From Ehretia macrophylla (lineage: Eukaryota > Streptophyta > Magnoliopsida > Boraginales > Ehretiaceae): a DNA stretch of 64,000 bases. The DNA lies in NCBI GenBank assembly GCA_037974665.1, contig CM075778.1, positions 7,305,001 through 7,369,000 of the forward strand, in the 5' to 3' direction. The position numbers and the translations under genes were made by a program. Below are positions 37,105 to 49,311 of this stretch, in pieces (positions within the stretch are counted from its first letter, which is position 1; each line of letters begins with the position of its first letter). The notes under the pieces were generated by a model that did no database searches, was not told the origin of the DNA, and saw only the letters and a list, made by a program, of their open reading frames with translations.

Positions 37105-38889
37105 GGCCTTGGAAGAGGAAGAGGAAGAGGACACATGAAGTTATACTTTGAACTAAAATGACCTCTTGGTGCATGGATGTTTCAGGTTATTTTAAACTAT
37201 ATTTTATAAGCTCAATTATTAATGGTGGACTATTTGTTAGGTGTTTTTAGCTTGTTTTTAGGCCTACCAATAATCTAAGCAGGTTTGTATTTCTAGAATT
37301 TTTTTTTTTTTTTGTTTGAATTTCAAGATAATTTTTGCCTCTATTGATTTTTAGAAACAATTTTTGTATCGTGTTACGATTGTTCGAAGTAAATTGTACA
37401 AGCACTTTAATTAATTCAGAGATTATTAGCAAGTATTCCAAAAATTTGAAATTTATTGTAGCTACTTTGTTTTGAAAACGGTATTATTCTACAGCCCTCA
37501 CTCAATCTTTTTTTTTTTTGAAAAGCTGTGTATTGTTAAATTATTTTTAAGTACTTAAAAATCGATTTAATTTTCATTAAAAAAGAATATCTATATATGC
37601 GAATTGTATTTGTATAATTTTAATTTTTATTAAAAGTAATTCTTGAATTCGTCCTGGTATTAATTATTTTTGAGAAGTGATTTTCGAACAGTATATTGAA
37701 TGGAAAGTACTTATTTAGGGGCCACCAAAAGATTAACGTTCCACGCGTCACAACACTGATCTCTTTCTCTTAGCAAAAACGTATTCAATAATAGACACTA
37801 GGCTTGTCTTCTCCCTCATATTACCTTATCGAGGTACAATAGTAGAATAATAACTTCGACCTAAAATAGCAATTTTTGAGAAACACGTTGATTCTATTTC
37901 TAAATGCAAGACAATGTTGGGCAAGTGTTGAAAACTTTGCAATTGAAGAACAAATCAACTTTAAAGATCGGATAAAGTGATTAGGTAATGATTTATTATT
38001 ATCGATATCTCAAATTTAAATATATAGTCTCTTATCACAAAATATTTTATAATTTTTAGTTGCCCTAAAAAATAAGTTGGGATACCACGTGATTTATAAT
38101 TTTAATTTTAAGGTGAAAAAGAAAGAAAGAGCGCGCATGTCAAAGTCGTGCATACAGTAAGGAGAAGGCGATCTAATTTTTAATTTGTTCAGAGAGAAAA
38201 TAAAATTAAAAAAGAAACGATAAAATTAAACGTTTTCATCCTTTTTACGAATTGGGATTTTGTGTTACACTTGTCACTTTTCTAGACATGTATCGTCAAA
38301 CTTCCATGCCTCTAAAATGGACAGAAAGTTCTTAACTTCGCCGTTGGAAAAGTTTTGCTTAGCATCAGAGGTTACCCTCAACACGTGTCCTTGATCGATG
38401 TGAAACGTGAGAAAGACACTTTAATCATGATTAATCCCCACATTACCAAGAACATAAAACAATGTTAATTTATGTGTTGAGGCGCCGCATCGTATAGTTA
38501 TTTTTTTCTGTATAACAGGATTTTTAGTTACTCGTTAGATGTACTCTCAAATTTAATACGCTTACTAAGTCAAAATAATAGATGCACGGAAATAATTGTC
38601 TGAGTTCTACTCTAATAAAGTACATGCATATTATAGACTGGTTGTGTAAAAATATTTTCCAAGATCATCCAAAAAGGAGAAAGAAAAAACAATTTTAATT
38701 TGGATAATCACTTCTTGGGTTTGAAGAAAGTCCGTTGTGTCATCCAACCGCAATAGTAAACGCTCGTTCCTGAGTCCCCCCATCAATCATCATGCCGTTA
38801 GCCACATTGAAAACAAAAATTATATTTTGTTTTTGATAAATATTGGTGAAATTGTACAATAATAATTGAAAATAAAACAATAATTAAAG

Positions 38890-39450
38890 TACAAACACTT
38901 TTGTTGGAGAAAACTTGATCGGACTGAGGCGCGGGAATCTCGCTATCTTTAAGGAGATTCAAGCTCCCTGCGGTGGAAAGAACCGATGCAGCAGTCTTGA
39001 TATGGCTTGTTCCCTTCAGGATACAACAGCCCGACTTGTTGTCGTACTACTCGAATCAACTCTGCATTAGAAGATTGAGCACAAGCTTCTTCTCAATAAC
39101 ACCTTTCTCTTTTGGCTGAGAATCTCTCTAACTTACTCTCACAATATGATAGTGAAATATTTTTTTGTTTTGTATGTTTGAAGTAAGAATGATGCCTATT
39201 TATAGGCTCTTAAGAAACCACCATAATAAATTGCATACAAGTGAAAAGTCATGAATTTAAAACCTTTTTAAATACAAAAAACTCTTAAAGTTCTAAAATT
39301 AATATATTCATGAATACAAAATTAATGCATAATCTCTTCATATTCCAAAATTAAAACATACATAAATACTCATAATTCATTGAATATAAAAGATAATTAA
39401 TTTAATATTAAAATCACAACAATAAATGTTAGATATCACTTCATTTTTAT
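38890..39450 (-). mobile_element. Possible LTR fragment
   Basis: A less AT-rich block (GGACTGAGGCGCGGGAATCT near 38921) is followed on the right by CCTATTTATAGG (about 39197-39208), a TATA-box context on the minus strand, and by AT-rich sequence. This layout is common in plant Copia LTRs read in reverse. TGTTGGAG at 38902 could be one edge. I found no second LTR and no target duplication. Confidence 0.35.
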
Positions 39451-41051
39451 CACATATTTATCAGTTTCTACGTAAATATTAAGTTGATATGCCAAAATAA
39501 TAATTTTTTTTTGTCAGATGTGATAATTGAGTATTTAAATAGGGTGGGGACTGGGGTATATCAACGCTCTTTTCTTTTATCGATAAACTCTTTTTAGAAA
39601 GTGTTTCAAATTTATGTTAAGGGTACTAAATTTTTGGCACATGACTTTATTAGAAGTAAATAGTCTAAGTTAGTTAAGTACAAAATCGTTTATCAAGATT
39701 AACTCTAGAAAAATTGATTTCATGATTGAATTAAACTCGTGAAGAAAAGCGGTCTATGTACCACTAGGTTAGGTTTCATAATATATATATATATATATAT
39801 ATAAAATAAAAGCAACACTTGGAGAAAAGCATTCTTGGTGGTTATGGCACGGTTGCATTTTGCGTGTATGGTCGAACTTTGTTACTTGAGTAAGCTTTCG
39901 ATGAAAAAGAATCACAATTTGTCGTGAGATCTCCGTCGCCTACTAGTTCTCTTCTTCTGGATCCTGTTCTTTTTTTTCCCCATGTTTTTCTTCTTGTCCT
40001 TTTCTTTTTTCCCATGTTTTTCTCCTTTTCATCCTTCGTCCTAGATTCATTGAGTACTAACAACGCGTCCCCCACCCCCTCTTCAAGGGACTAATTGACC
40101 AAAAAGGGAAAACAATAAAATTAATAGGAAATTAGGAACAAAAGAGTGAGGAGAAAGAAATAATAAATGTTAACACAATGCTATATATATATATATATAT
40201 ATATAGTAGAGAGTCAGGAGTAGACTAGTGATAAATTACTCTCCTAATAATTAGGAGACCAGAGTAAACAGTAATCGATCGATAATTCATTTATAGTAAA
40301 ATAATCTTGAAAATTTCACAAATATCAAATTTGGCTTACAACATAATAGGTTCTCACTGGTGTTTCTTAGCAAGTTTGTAAAGCTTTTTCTTTTCTTTTT
40401 CATTCTTTTCTCCTTTATTTTGGGTAATTTCAAAAGATACAGCCGACATAGAGCCTCAAGTGTAACCTTGCCTTTTTTTTTTTTTTTGTGCTATTCAATT
40501 GTCTCAGCAAAAAGCCCTAGGACTACGGAATGCGGGAAGAGAAATTTGAACAGACCTTCATAGTAGTGGGGCACCTAAATTGTAAAGAAAGTCCTCTCAA
40601 CACGCTATTTTGACGACGAAAAATATACTTTTAAATAAAATTATATTAAATTCACTTTAATATTATAATTTTTGTAATTAGTCAAGGGCACAATAATATT
40701 TATAATGAAATAGTATAATTTTAAATTATGACATTTAATTAAAACAAATCACTAGTCAATCAAACTCTCTCGATGCTTGACCGGAAAAAGAAAAAATATA
40801 TATAATATTGACATTCTGAATTGGACATTCTTAACTTGTGAGCTGCCGGTTGGGATGTACAATCTGCTTAATAGCATGTTGGGATGTACCCTTACCTTTC
40901 TAGTTGTCACCCTTCAATATTTATGGTCAAATTAATATATCTTTATAAGTATTATTTCACAATGATTTCTTAAATATTTTAACGATACAAACTTTTAAAA
41001 TAGAAAATTTCTTTTGAGTGTTTTTTTAATTATGTGTAAATCAAAACAGCA

Positions 41052-41086
<35 letters not shown>

Positions 41087-41149
41087 TAATAACAATAATG
41101 ATAATTGACACTGAAAGTCCATGGGTTTAATGAGAAAGTATAATTGTTA

Positions 41150-41352
41150 AGTTGTAGCTCCCAAGGGAGTAGTATAGTGGCAAGCAAGAAGTAACATATA
41201 TATAGCAAATCTAGTTTTGAAACTCATTGTCTATTTATTAAGTTCACACTTTTGATTAATCATCTGATCAAGTATTGGGACGCATTATTGCACCCGTAGA
41301 TTTATCAATTAATGGTCAGACTCTACCAGTGTTCCCACGTTAACCAAAAAAA
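41150..41352 (+). mobile_element. SINE-like element
   Basis: An RNA-polymerase-III-like A box (TAGTATAGTGGCAAGC) and B-box-like GTTTTGAAACTC are followed by a family-specific tail (ATTGCACCCGTAGATTTATC, then GGTCAGACTCTACCAGTG) and an A-rich end. The tail is shared with 43070-43275 and 35200-35330 in the same orientation. Confidence 0.55.
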
Positions 41353-42300
41353 GAAAAACAAAAGTTAAGGTGGAATGGAGAGAATGAGTAGCAAACTTAG
41401 GATTAACAATCTTATATGTCTAGGTGGATTTTAATTATCAAAACGAATTATACTAGAATAGATTGTAGTGGCAGAATCTTGTCTAGACTTTAGGCTTATT
41501 CTTAGATAGTATTCGGTTTGGATTAATTTGAATTCATGGAATAATAGGCACAACTTGAACCACAAGTTAGAAGATTCTTATAAATAATCTTGCTAAGAAG
41601 AACCTTAGGGGAATCTCTACGCTTTCGACTCTCAACATCTTCTGAAATAGTGGAGCTGTTAATGTCCACCGATAAAAAAATAACGAAGGTGAAAGCCATA
41701 TAATCTAAATTGTAAATTTTAAAGGTTTACATAGATGTGATTCTAGACATGACAAGATTTTCATATTTAAAAACCATTCAACTTCAAACTAGCTTAAATT
41801 TAAGCTAATTCCAACCGAGAATTATTGAAATCAAGAAGAAAACTAAAAAGTTTCTTTCTTTCTTTCTTTCTTTTTTGTCACGACTTGCATATTTAAATCT
41901 TTCAAAGCTGTCAGTTGTTCGTTGGAACAAAGTACTTGAGAAGACGAATATTCACAAATTATATAATCAATATGTAACTTGATTGTTTGAAACAATTTCT
42001 CAAAGTATTTAAATTCTATTTGGTTGAGTTTAGAACTTAAAATTAACTTGTTTGGCCAAAAAAAAATAAAAAAATAAAAAATAAAAATAAAAAGTTTCAA
42101 ATTGGAAGCTTTCAAAAAAAAAATCGCCAAACTGCTTTTATATCATGTGGAAGCTATTTTTCTTTTCTTTTCTCAAAAATATGTTTTTCAAACCTGACAT
42201 TACCTTTAAAATTTTTAAAAGCTCAATATTGTCCAAGATATGTTAAACAGTCAATAACGGCTTTAACTAAAATTTCACAGCTAAGCTAAACAAACCCTTA

Positions 42301-42765
42301 CCCCCCTGTTTGCATTGCACAAAGGAAAGGAAAAGGAAAGTAAATTAGTGGAGGAAGAAAAATAAAGGAAATGAAAAGAAATGAGTTGCCTTGTTTGAAT
42401 TACAAAAATAATAATAATGGAAAGGAAATGAAATGATTTTATGATTTTTTGTTTGGATTGGAAAAGGAAAGGAAAGGAAAAGAAAGAATCATTTTAAATG
42501 CAAAATTACTTACCCATTTTTTACTTTTATAACCATAAGATATGTAGGGATAAAAAAAACTTTTTACACAAAAAATTTCCTTTCCCTCCAAAATACTCCA
42601 ATTTAGAAGGATTGCAAAATCTTTTCTTATTAAAGAAAATTGAAAATTTTTAGAACCTCTCTATAACCTTTTATTCTCTAAATTTACAATCCAAATAAGA
42701 GAAAAGATTGAAAAATCTATCTCTAACCTTTCTTTTCCTTTAATATTACCAATCCAAACAAGTTG
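42301..42765. mobile_element. MITE (PIF/Harbinger-like)
   Basis: The ends share TGTTTG-ATTG inverted words (CCTGTTTGCATTGCAC on the left, ACCAATCCAAACAAG on the right). TTA lies on both sides (42298-42300 and 42766-42768). The interior has GGAAAGGAAA words on the left mirrored by TTTCCTTT words on the right. 465 bp, no coding frame. Confidence 0.6.
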
Positions 42766-42768
42766 TTA

Positions 42769-43069
42769 AGCTAAGCTCAAAATGGGCTGATCTGTTCCAG
42801 CCTCGTAATCCATTTTCAGGATTTGGCTTCAGACTTTGTGATCCATAGCAACTCAAAGCCAAATTAAATGGGCATACAAATAGGCCTTTTAGAAGTCCTG
42901 TTTGGCTAATAATAGTGGGCTCGTGCAAAATGCTTTTCCCAGAAGTATATAGGGATGTGGGCTTATATATGAAAATTCGACCCTTTCAAAACTTAGCATG
43001 TAATTTCATCTCTGTGAGAAAGTAACATTCTTCAAAGTTTGCAGATACTCACTTTGACTAACAATTAGG
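42769..43069. other. Intergenic, nothing recognised
   Basis: About 300 bp without a repeat or gene I recognise. The minus frame at 42746-42928 is short and overlaps the MITE edge. Confidence 0.45.
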
Positions 43070-43275
43070 CACAGCCCTTAGAGGCATGATGAAACAGTAT
43101 TGAGGTAAAATCGTTCTTTTGAAATCGTAAGTTCGACACTTCTATTATTATGAAATTTCGTTTTTAACCGATTTAGTGCATGTGTGGAGGCGCATCGCTG
43201 CACCCGAGAATTTTTCAATTAGTAACAAGCTCCATCAGTTAGGTTCTCACATCAACAAAATAAAATAAAATAAAA
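43070..43275 (+). mobile_element. SINE-like element
   Basis: Same family as the copy at 41150-41352. The shared tail reads GCATCGCTGCACCCGAGAAT, then TTCAATTAGTAACAAGCTCC and ATCAGTTAGGTTCTCACAT. It ends in an AAAAT-rich tract. A B-box-like GTAAGTTCGACACTTC lies near 43130. Confidence 0.55.
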
Positions 43276-43559
43276 ACAATTAGGCCCAACCTCCTTTTCT
43301 TTTTATACGTTGATTAGGCCAAATTTAATCTGAAAAATAAGCATGTAATAGCGTTTTCTAGATCGTACCATTGAATTTCATTTTGTTGCTTCCAATATGT
43401 CTAATTAAAGATGTCTTTAAAATTCCTCAAGAAAGCAGAAGAGATGGAGTTGGAGCACTTGCAAAATAATCTGAGGCGAGCAATGTGGTGGATTTTCTTT
43501 GAGGGGAAGTCCCTATTAATACCTCATACAAAATATTGATATAGGACTATAAGCAAATT

Positions 43560-43690
43560 TTACAGAGGAATCTAACCTATTGTGTCAAGCCCATTTATCG
43601 TGAAGCAAATAATTGCATGGATTGATTTGTTAATTTTGACTTAAGTAAATCGCTTAGAAGCAACACTATTAGTCAAGTCCTTACACTTTT
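43560..43690 (+). pseudogene. L1 retrotransposon RNase H relic
   Basis: One frame reads VKPIYREANNCMD*FVNFDL, the C-terminal part of the RNase H domain of plant L1 elements (compare HEANKCVDWLTNFG in the relic at 46300-46837). A stop replaces the usual Trp. No other L1 part is clear. Confidence 0.5.
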
Positions 43691-43828
43691 GCGAGTGCTC
43701 ATCCAAAAGGATAGAAAAGAAAAAATATTGAGATAAGATTGTAATTAAATAATATCGACTTAACCTCCTCACCAAAAAAGAAAGTTTTTCACCATACAAT
43801 GAGCATCTAACTACATTTAGCTGCCACT

Positions 43829-43960
43829 AGGGCTTTGGTCTAGTAGTCTGTAATTCACTATATATGCGAGAAGTTATGAGTTCAAGTCTCGCTAATTACA
43901 TTGTACAACATTAAGTTTCTCCTAAATAATAATAATTAAAAAAAACAAACAAACAAACGA
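43829..43960 (+). mobile_element. tRNA-derived SINE
   Basis: A tRNA-like head: GGCTTTGGTCTAGTAGTCTG (A box) and GAGTTCAAGTCTCGC (B box, 43878-43892), about 35 bp apart. A short body with an AAAAC-rich tail follows (ends about 43955). The sequence differs from the other SINE family in the window. Confidence 0.6.
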
Positions 43961-44489
43961 ACAACATTTAGCCGGCTAAATCCGATATGACAACATTCAA
44001 CGGCGCCGTTGGCCAACTAGAAGGTTCCACAAAAAAGGAAAAGAAATAATGCCAAGAGCCAATTTATCTTTCCTCTAAATTTCTCATTCACTAAATCCGA
44101 TATGACAAAATCATATCTAAAACATCAAACAAAATTCATAAGTGATCGTTTCTTTAGTATATGGAAAATTAAAGTGTAAAATTATCAAATTAAATCTATA
44201 AGTGCACAAATCTATATAATATAATGTGCTAAAGTATGGGATTGAATCTTCACAGGAAGGCTCTTAAGTGATATCTAAGGTGTGTTCATGTGAGAAATAA
44301 TTTAAAAACGTGAAACTAAAAAGAAAATAAAATGATTTAATAGTTAAATTGAAAGAGGTTCAAATCTAAATTAAAATCAAAATAAGTGAAAATCGAAAAA
44401 TTAATTAGCTAATCTAATCTAAATGGATATGTGAAAGTATCAAATCAAAGATTCTATGAGCTAGGAGTCGGGTTAGTTCTAGATCTATG
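43961..44489. other. Intergenic, unclassified repeat-like sequence
   Basis: AT-rich, without a frame carrying a domain. It continues in character on the far side of the hAT element (45452 onward), so both may belong to one older element. Confidence 0.4.
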
Positions 44490-44497
44490 TGTAAAAC

Positions 44498-45443
44498 TAG
44501 GGATGCAATGGGGACAGAGATTGCGGGTACCCGTCCCACCTTCGCCTCAAATGGGGCAGGGATTAAGGCGAGAAATAGGGAATGGGGCGGGGGATGAGGA
44601 CCAACTTTTAATCCCCTCGCGGGGGCGGGGCGGGGTACGGGGATAAGCAATTCCCGCCCCGCATATATAGATAGTTATTTTTATTATTTTAGTATTATAT
44701 ATGTATTACAATTATACATATAAAAGTATAAAAAAATAACATTAAACAAAGTATTATAAAATGGAGAAGAAAAATTAGATTATTTGAAATGATTTTATAA
44801 TTATTCTTAAAACCACTATATGTTGTAACTCGAGATTTACTATCATTTGACATAAATATCTCAACTTTACTATTGTTCATAGTGAATTAAGAGATTTGTT
44901 AGTTATTTTAGTTGCACTTCAAAAAGCTTCAAATAACATAATTAAAAATAAATTTTAAAGAATTGCAACTAATATTATATGTGACATGCGATAAGAAAAA
45001 AAATTATAATAATCAATGCAATCTCACTAGTACAAAGAAATGTTCTTTTTCAATTAGAGCTCTCGTACACAATGGTTAAGTCAAAATTTATTTTAAATAT
45101 TTGAGACTCAATTACTATAATATTATTTTTACTATTTAATTGCAAGAATAATTAATATTAGACTTTATTTAAGATCTATATTTATATTTATCATTAGTAT
45201 GACTTTAATTTATATTTTGAAGTTGTATGATTCAAATTAATTATAATTATTAAGGTTTAAAAAGAATAATAAAAACCCCGCAGGTAATCCCTATTTCCCA
45301 TGGGGATTCGGGGGCGGGGATGAGGCGGGAGACGGGAGTATAGAATGAGGGGACGGGGCAGGGGATGGGGGAGCTTTTTGAGTGGCAGGACGGGGCGTGG
45401 GGATAACTTCCACCGCCCCTACCCCATCCCATTGCCATTCCTA
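44498..45443. mobile_element. hAT-type non-autonomous transposon
   Basis: Terminal inverted repeats TAGGGATGCAATGGGG and CCATTGCCATTCCTA are flanked by an exact 8-bp duplication TGTAAAAC (44490-44497 and 45444-45451), as for hAT elements. Both ends carry ~170 bp of GC-rich, purine-biased sequence (GGGGCGGGG words), while the centre is AT-rich. 946 bp. The frames at 44414-44650 and 45250-45531 read through the GC-rich ends and are not genes. Confidence 0.85.
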
Positions 45444-45451
45444 TGTAAAAC

Positions 45452-46290
45452 CTATGAACTATATGTAGATCATAAATTTGAAAAGTCAACCTACGGTCAA
45501 CCGAAATACAAGCCCATCTAGATATGGTCACCTAAATAGCCAATTAACCTCACTTAAACCTAGGTGCAACTCCGTCCGTCTAGTCACCCTAAAGGCCGAT
45601 GTGTGGTTTTGTCCAAACAGTTCCAAGCTTGATTAATGAGGCTATGTGGTCAAATTGTGGTACAATCTACGAATTATTTTAACATTAAACTCATTTCCTA
45701 AGGGGTTGTAGTGATACTTTGAAATCAAATCCGCTACAAGCAATTTTTAAGACATGAAAACAAAGCATATAAACAAATAAGCTCATATCAAATTGAAATC
45801 CATAACTATATCGTGATAAACAATCAACTACATGCTAGTTACGAGCATATTTAAGACGTATAATTGAAAATCATAGCAAAAATAAACTCAATCTCAAAAG
45901 GATAACAACACTTACAAGAAGTTCCACATCCAAATATCCAAATCTAGTATCTAACATATATTACATAAATAATCCACAAAAGATTCTTCCCTAACCACAA
46001 TAGAATCTAGTTCATACTCAAAATAAAGCTAAGAACATGGAAAAGATAAAAGAAAAAACTCTCCCATTTGAATAGTCTCCTCAATGCTTCAAGCTCCTTG
46101 AACCTTTGCTCCAATTTGCTCACCAACCTTTGATTTATAGAAGGAATGATGTAAATTTAATAAATTTTGGGATTAATTGAAATGGGTGTTGTGTGTATAT
46201 GTGTAATTGTGTGTGTGTGTAGAAGTGGGTGTGTGAACGTGTAGAGAAAAGTGTATGTAAAAAGTGTGTAAAAGTGTGTGTGAAAGTGAT
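45452..46290. other. Unclassified intergenic sequence
   Basis: Moderately complex sequence with no coding frame; possibly part of an old LTR element interrupted by the hAT insertion. A GT-rich microsatellite lies at about 46188-46230. Confidence 0.4.
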
Positions 46291-46299
46291 GAGAGTGGA

Positions 46300-46837
46300 T
46301 GAGAGGATAAGGATTTAAAGTGGATGTTGAATGGGTGGTTCAATCAGGAGGGACTGGTAGCAGCAGGTGGGCTATTTCGTGATGAGGCGGGGACCTGGAG
46401 TTCTGGATTTGTCATTAACTTGGGTATAGCCTCTAATAATGTGGTAGAATTAGCGATGCTTAAGGAGGGCCTGAAATAGGCGCAACTTATGGAGATTAAT
46501 CGACTCAAAATCGAGTCTGACTTGCATGTTATAGTCCAGCTTGTCAAGCGACAACCCCTTGCTCACAGTCCGTTGAGGCTTGACTTGGAGGAATGTCAGA
46601 CTATCTTGCTAAATAAGGGTCAGTATTGTTTAAAGCATGTTTTTCATGAAGCTAATAAGTGTGTGGATTGGCTGACAAACTTTGGCTTACTACAAGTCTT
46701 GGGAGTCCAAGCGCTCGATCACACTTTAGATGGCCTCTGCCTGCTCTTGGATCGGGACCAACGGGGTGCTTCATCCCTTAGATTTGCGTCTGTGTAACCC
46801 CTAACTCTAAGCCTCCCGTGTACCCAAAAAAAAAAAA
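46300..46837 (+). pseudogene. 5'-truncated L1 (LINE) with RNase H domain
   Basis: The frame from about 46365 encodes a plant L1 RNase H segment: GGLFRDEAGTW, then NVVELAMLKEGL, then ESDLHVIVQLV (with the Asp of the active site), and HEANKCVDWLTNFG. A stop after GLK (near 46479) breaks it, and the last part alone gives the 102-codon frame ending at 46797. A poly-A tail follows (46826-46837). An imperfect duplication AAAGTGAT (left near 46285, right near 46835) fits target-primed insertion. It is dead, lacking ORF1, endonuclease and reverse transcriptase. Confidence 0.8.
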
Positions 46838-47939
46838 GTGATAGGCGGGTGGAGTTGAAATGTAAAAAGAAAAGAAAAAAGGTCAAGGTGTGGTGGTGCT
46901 TATTTTGCTGAATGGTTGGTTCTCTACAATAATGTGGCGTGCTTATTATCTCCCTTTTTTTTTCTTTTTGTTTTATTTCTTACTCTAATATTTCTTTTCA
47001 AACTTCACTCTTCATTGTGAACACTACCTTTTCTTTTCACGAGCATGACCTAAATTATAAAATATTTACATTAATTAACTATTTGAAACATTAAAAATAG
47101 AGAAGTCAATTTATCCACGAATACTACAAATAGCTAATAAATGCAACTAAATAAGTACAAAATATCCTAAAAATGTATTCAATTAAACTCTAAACAATAA
47201 ATACATCAATAAGTACTGGTTCAAAAAAAATCTCCTTGATTTTGATAATAATGTGATTACTTGTCATATTTCCGAAATGATATTGTAAAATGTAATCTTC
47301 TAGTCTTTACACAAAATCATTTTAAAACAAGAAATCACATCCAAAATGTTCGAATATTGATAACATTGTGTTACACATTATAATGCATCATACAATTTAT
47401 CATTGCTCACATGATAAATTAGTTGTATAAACTTTTCATTCATTCTTAAATTTTAAACCTCTAATCAAAAGAAAATAATATTGTAATCAAATAAAAAAGT
47501 TTGTCGTCTAGGTAATCTCGTAATCAAATATAAAAAAATTTTGTGTAAGTAATATGATATACAAAATAGAGCCTAAGATTTTGCCTTTTGCAATTTTAAT
47601 AAACATACATGATATAGTAATAACATGCATCTATGGCTCGATTGGTAGGAAAATGGTTCTCAAAAGTAACAAAATAAGGTTGGATTTCAAATAAAATGTG
47701 TTTATGGATAGTCAAATATTCTAAAAATTAACTTGCGAATGATAATCTAATAAATCTTTTAAAAAATTTACTACAGATTAGACTCCATTTGCACTTTTCG
47801 TATTGTTACAGATAAACAAATAAAGTAGAATCATATCTTAGTATAAAAACAAAGCACCCATACTAAATTAAATTTTATCTGTTTTGTCAACTGACTTTGT
47901 CTCTATTTACCGATGGCCAAAAGAAAAAAAAGGAAAAAA
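46838..47939. other. Gene-free AT-rich region
   Basis: About 1.1 kb of AT-rich DNA. I recognise no coding frame, RNA gene or element end. Confidence 0.5.
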
Positions 47940-49311
47940 GCCAATTAGGTCCCTCAAGTACGTGTAAAAGCCCATTTTAGTCCCTCATCTTTGGGAAATA
48001 CCCATTTTAGTCCCTCTAATTATATTTTAAATAACTCAAAAGACCAATATACCCCTATGTAGAAATATTAACAAATTCATACATTTTACACAAATTATCT
48101 TAAAGCATTACATATCATCTTAAAAGCAATACACATCATCCCAAAAGCAATACACATCATCCACAACTAAAAAAAAAACTACAATTATATTAATCTATTC
48201 CAAACATAAACAATAAAAAATTTATCTCAAAAATTTTAAAAGTCATAATTTGTAGCAAAGAATAAAAAGCCATAATTTTTCGCAAAAAATTAAAAGTCAT
48301 GATTTGTCGTAAAAATTAAAAAATAACCAAACAACTAATTCTTTAGACTAGTACCTCTCTTCCTAATTACTCGAAAGCTAAACTAGCATCCATCTATTTG
48401 TTTAGGCGCATGTTATATGGTATGACTTCTCTAAGAATTGTTCATTTTTTAATTAATTAATTATTTGTAATTTGTTTTTTAAAGTTATTTTTTTGTTTGT
48501 TTCGATGTTTATTAATATTTTTTTATTTTGGTAATAGTATTTTTTTAACTTTTGTTACTGATATTTCTCTTCCTTTATTTGTGTCAATAAAATTTACTGA
48601 CTTGAGTTGATGCCTTTGTTTTTAAATGTAAGTAAATAAGAGATTTAATATTTTTACACAAATTACGATTTTTATATACTATTAATATTTGTTGTTTATT
48701 GTTGTTTTTGTGTTATGTTATCGATAATTTAGTTAGTTAATTAGAGATTACTTGTAAATGTGCTATAATTCTGTAGGATCTTTTTAAATGTTGTTGTTGT
48801 TTTTCATTTTTTTTTTATATATATGGTGTTGTTAATTTTTTAGTTAGAGCATAACACGGGCTTGAAAAAATAAATAGAGACCGGTTTAGCTTTTGAGTAA
48901 ATAGGAAATGAAGTATGAGTTGGAGGATTAGTTGTTTTGTTATTTTTTATTTTTGCGACAAATGATGACTTTTTATATTTTGCTGAAAGGTATGAATTTT
49001 TATTTTGTGCTACAAATTATGACATTTTATTTTTTTGTGACTTTTTATCTTTTCGGGATAAATTTTATATTGTTTATATTTGGAATTGATGAATATAATT
49101 GTAGTTTTTCCTTTTTTTTATTGAGGGTGATGTGTATTCTTTTTGGGATGATATGCAATATTTTAAGATAATTTATAAAAAAAAACATATGAATTTTAAC
49201 AATTTTTCATAGGAGCATATTGGTCTTTTGAATTATTTCTAAAATGAGTATTTTCCAAAGGTGAGGGACTAGAATGAGCTTTTGCACATACTTAAAGGAC
49301 CTATTTGACTT
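47940..49311. mobile_element. Fold-back element with ~480-bp inverted arms
   Basis: The arms (about 47940-48420 and 48840-49311) are imperfect reverse complements. The outer words are CCAATTAGGTCCCTCAAGTA and TACTTAAAGGACCTATTTGA; internally AAAAGTCATAATTTG words are mirrored by CAAATTATGACATTTT words, and near the loop CTCGAAAGCTAAAC is mirrored by GTTTAGCTTTTGAG. A GGAAAAAA-type word at both outer edges may be a target duplication. The frame at 48932-49171 is arm sequence. Class unknown: Mutator-like or fold-back. Confidence 0.7.

Larger units (their letters stand above)
34087..37745. repeat. Right arm of the inverted duplication, outer part
   Basis: Reverse-complement match to the left arm from about 4160 down to base 1. 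Clear anchors are CCACCAACCTTATA near 35006, GGTGGCATTGATTTGGT near 34880, the whole DUF761 gene and its promoter, and CGTAACACGATAC-type sequence near 37368. The match is lost near 37745, where the left arm leaves the window. Confidence 0.85.
37746..42297. other. Gene-free AT-rich region
   Basis: No frame here shows a domain. Low-complexity tracts include TA runs (39776-39803 and 40182-40204), an AAT run (41051-41100), TTTC repeats (41849-41871) and an A-rich stretch (42058-42095). The frames at 39842-40075 and 41843-42130 are built largely on such tracts. Confidence 0.5.

Noticed and set aside
44414..45531. Pro/Arg-rich frames at the GC-rich ends of the hAT element
   Set aside because: They are read-through of GGGG/CCCC repeats on either strand, without conserved sequence.
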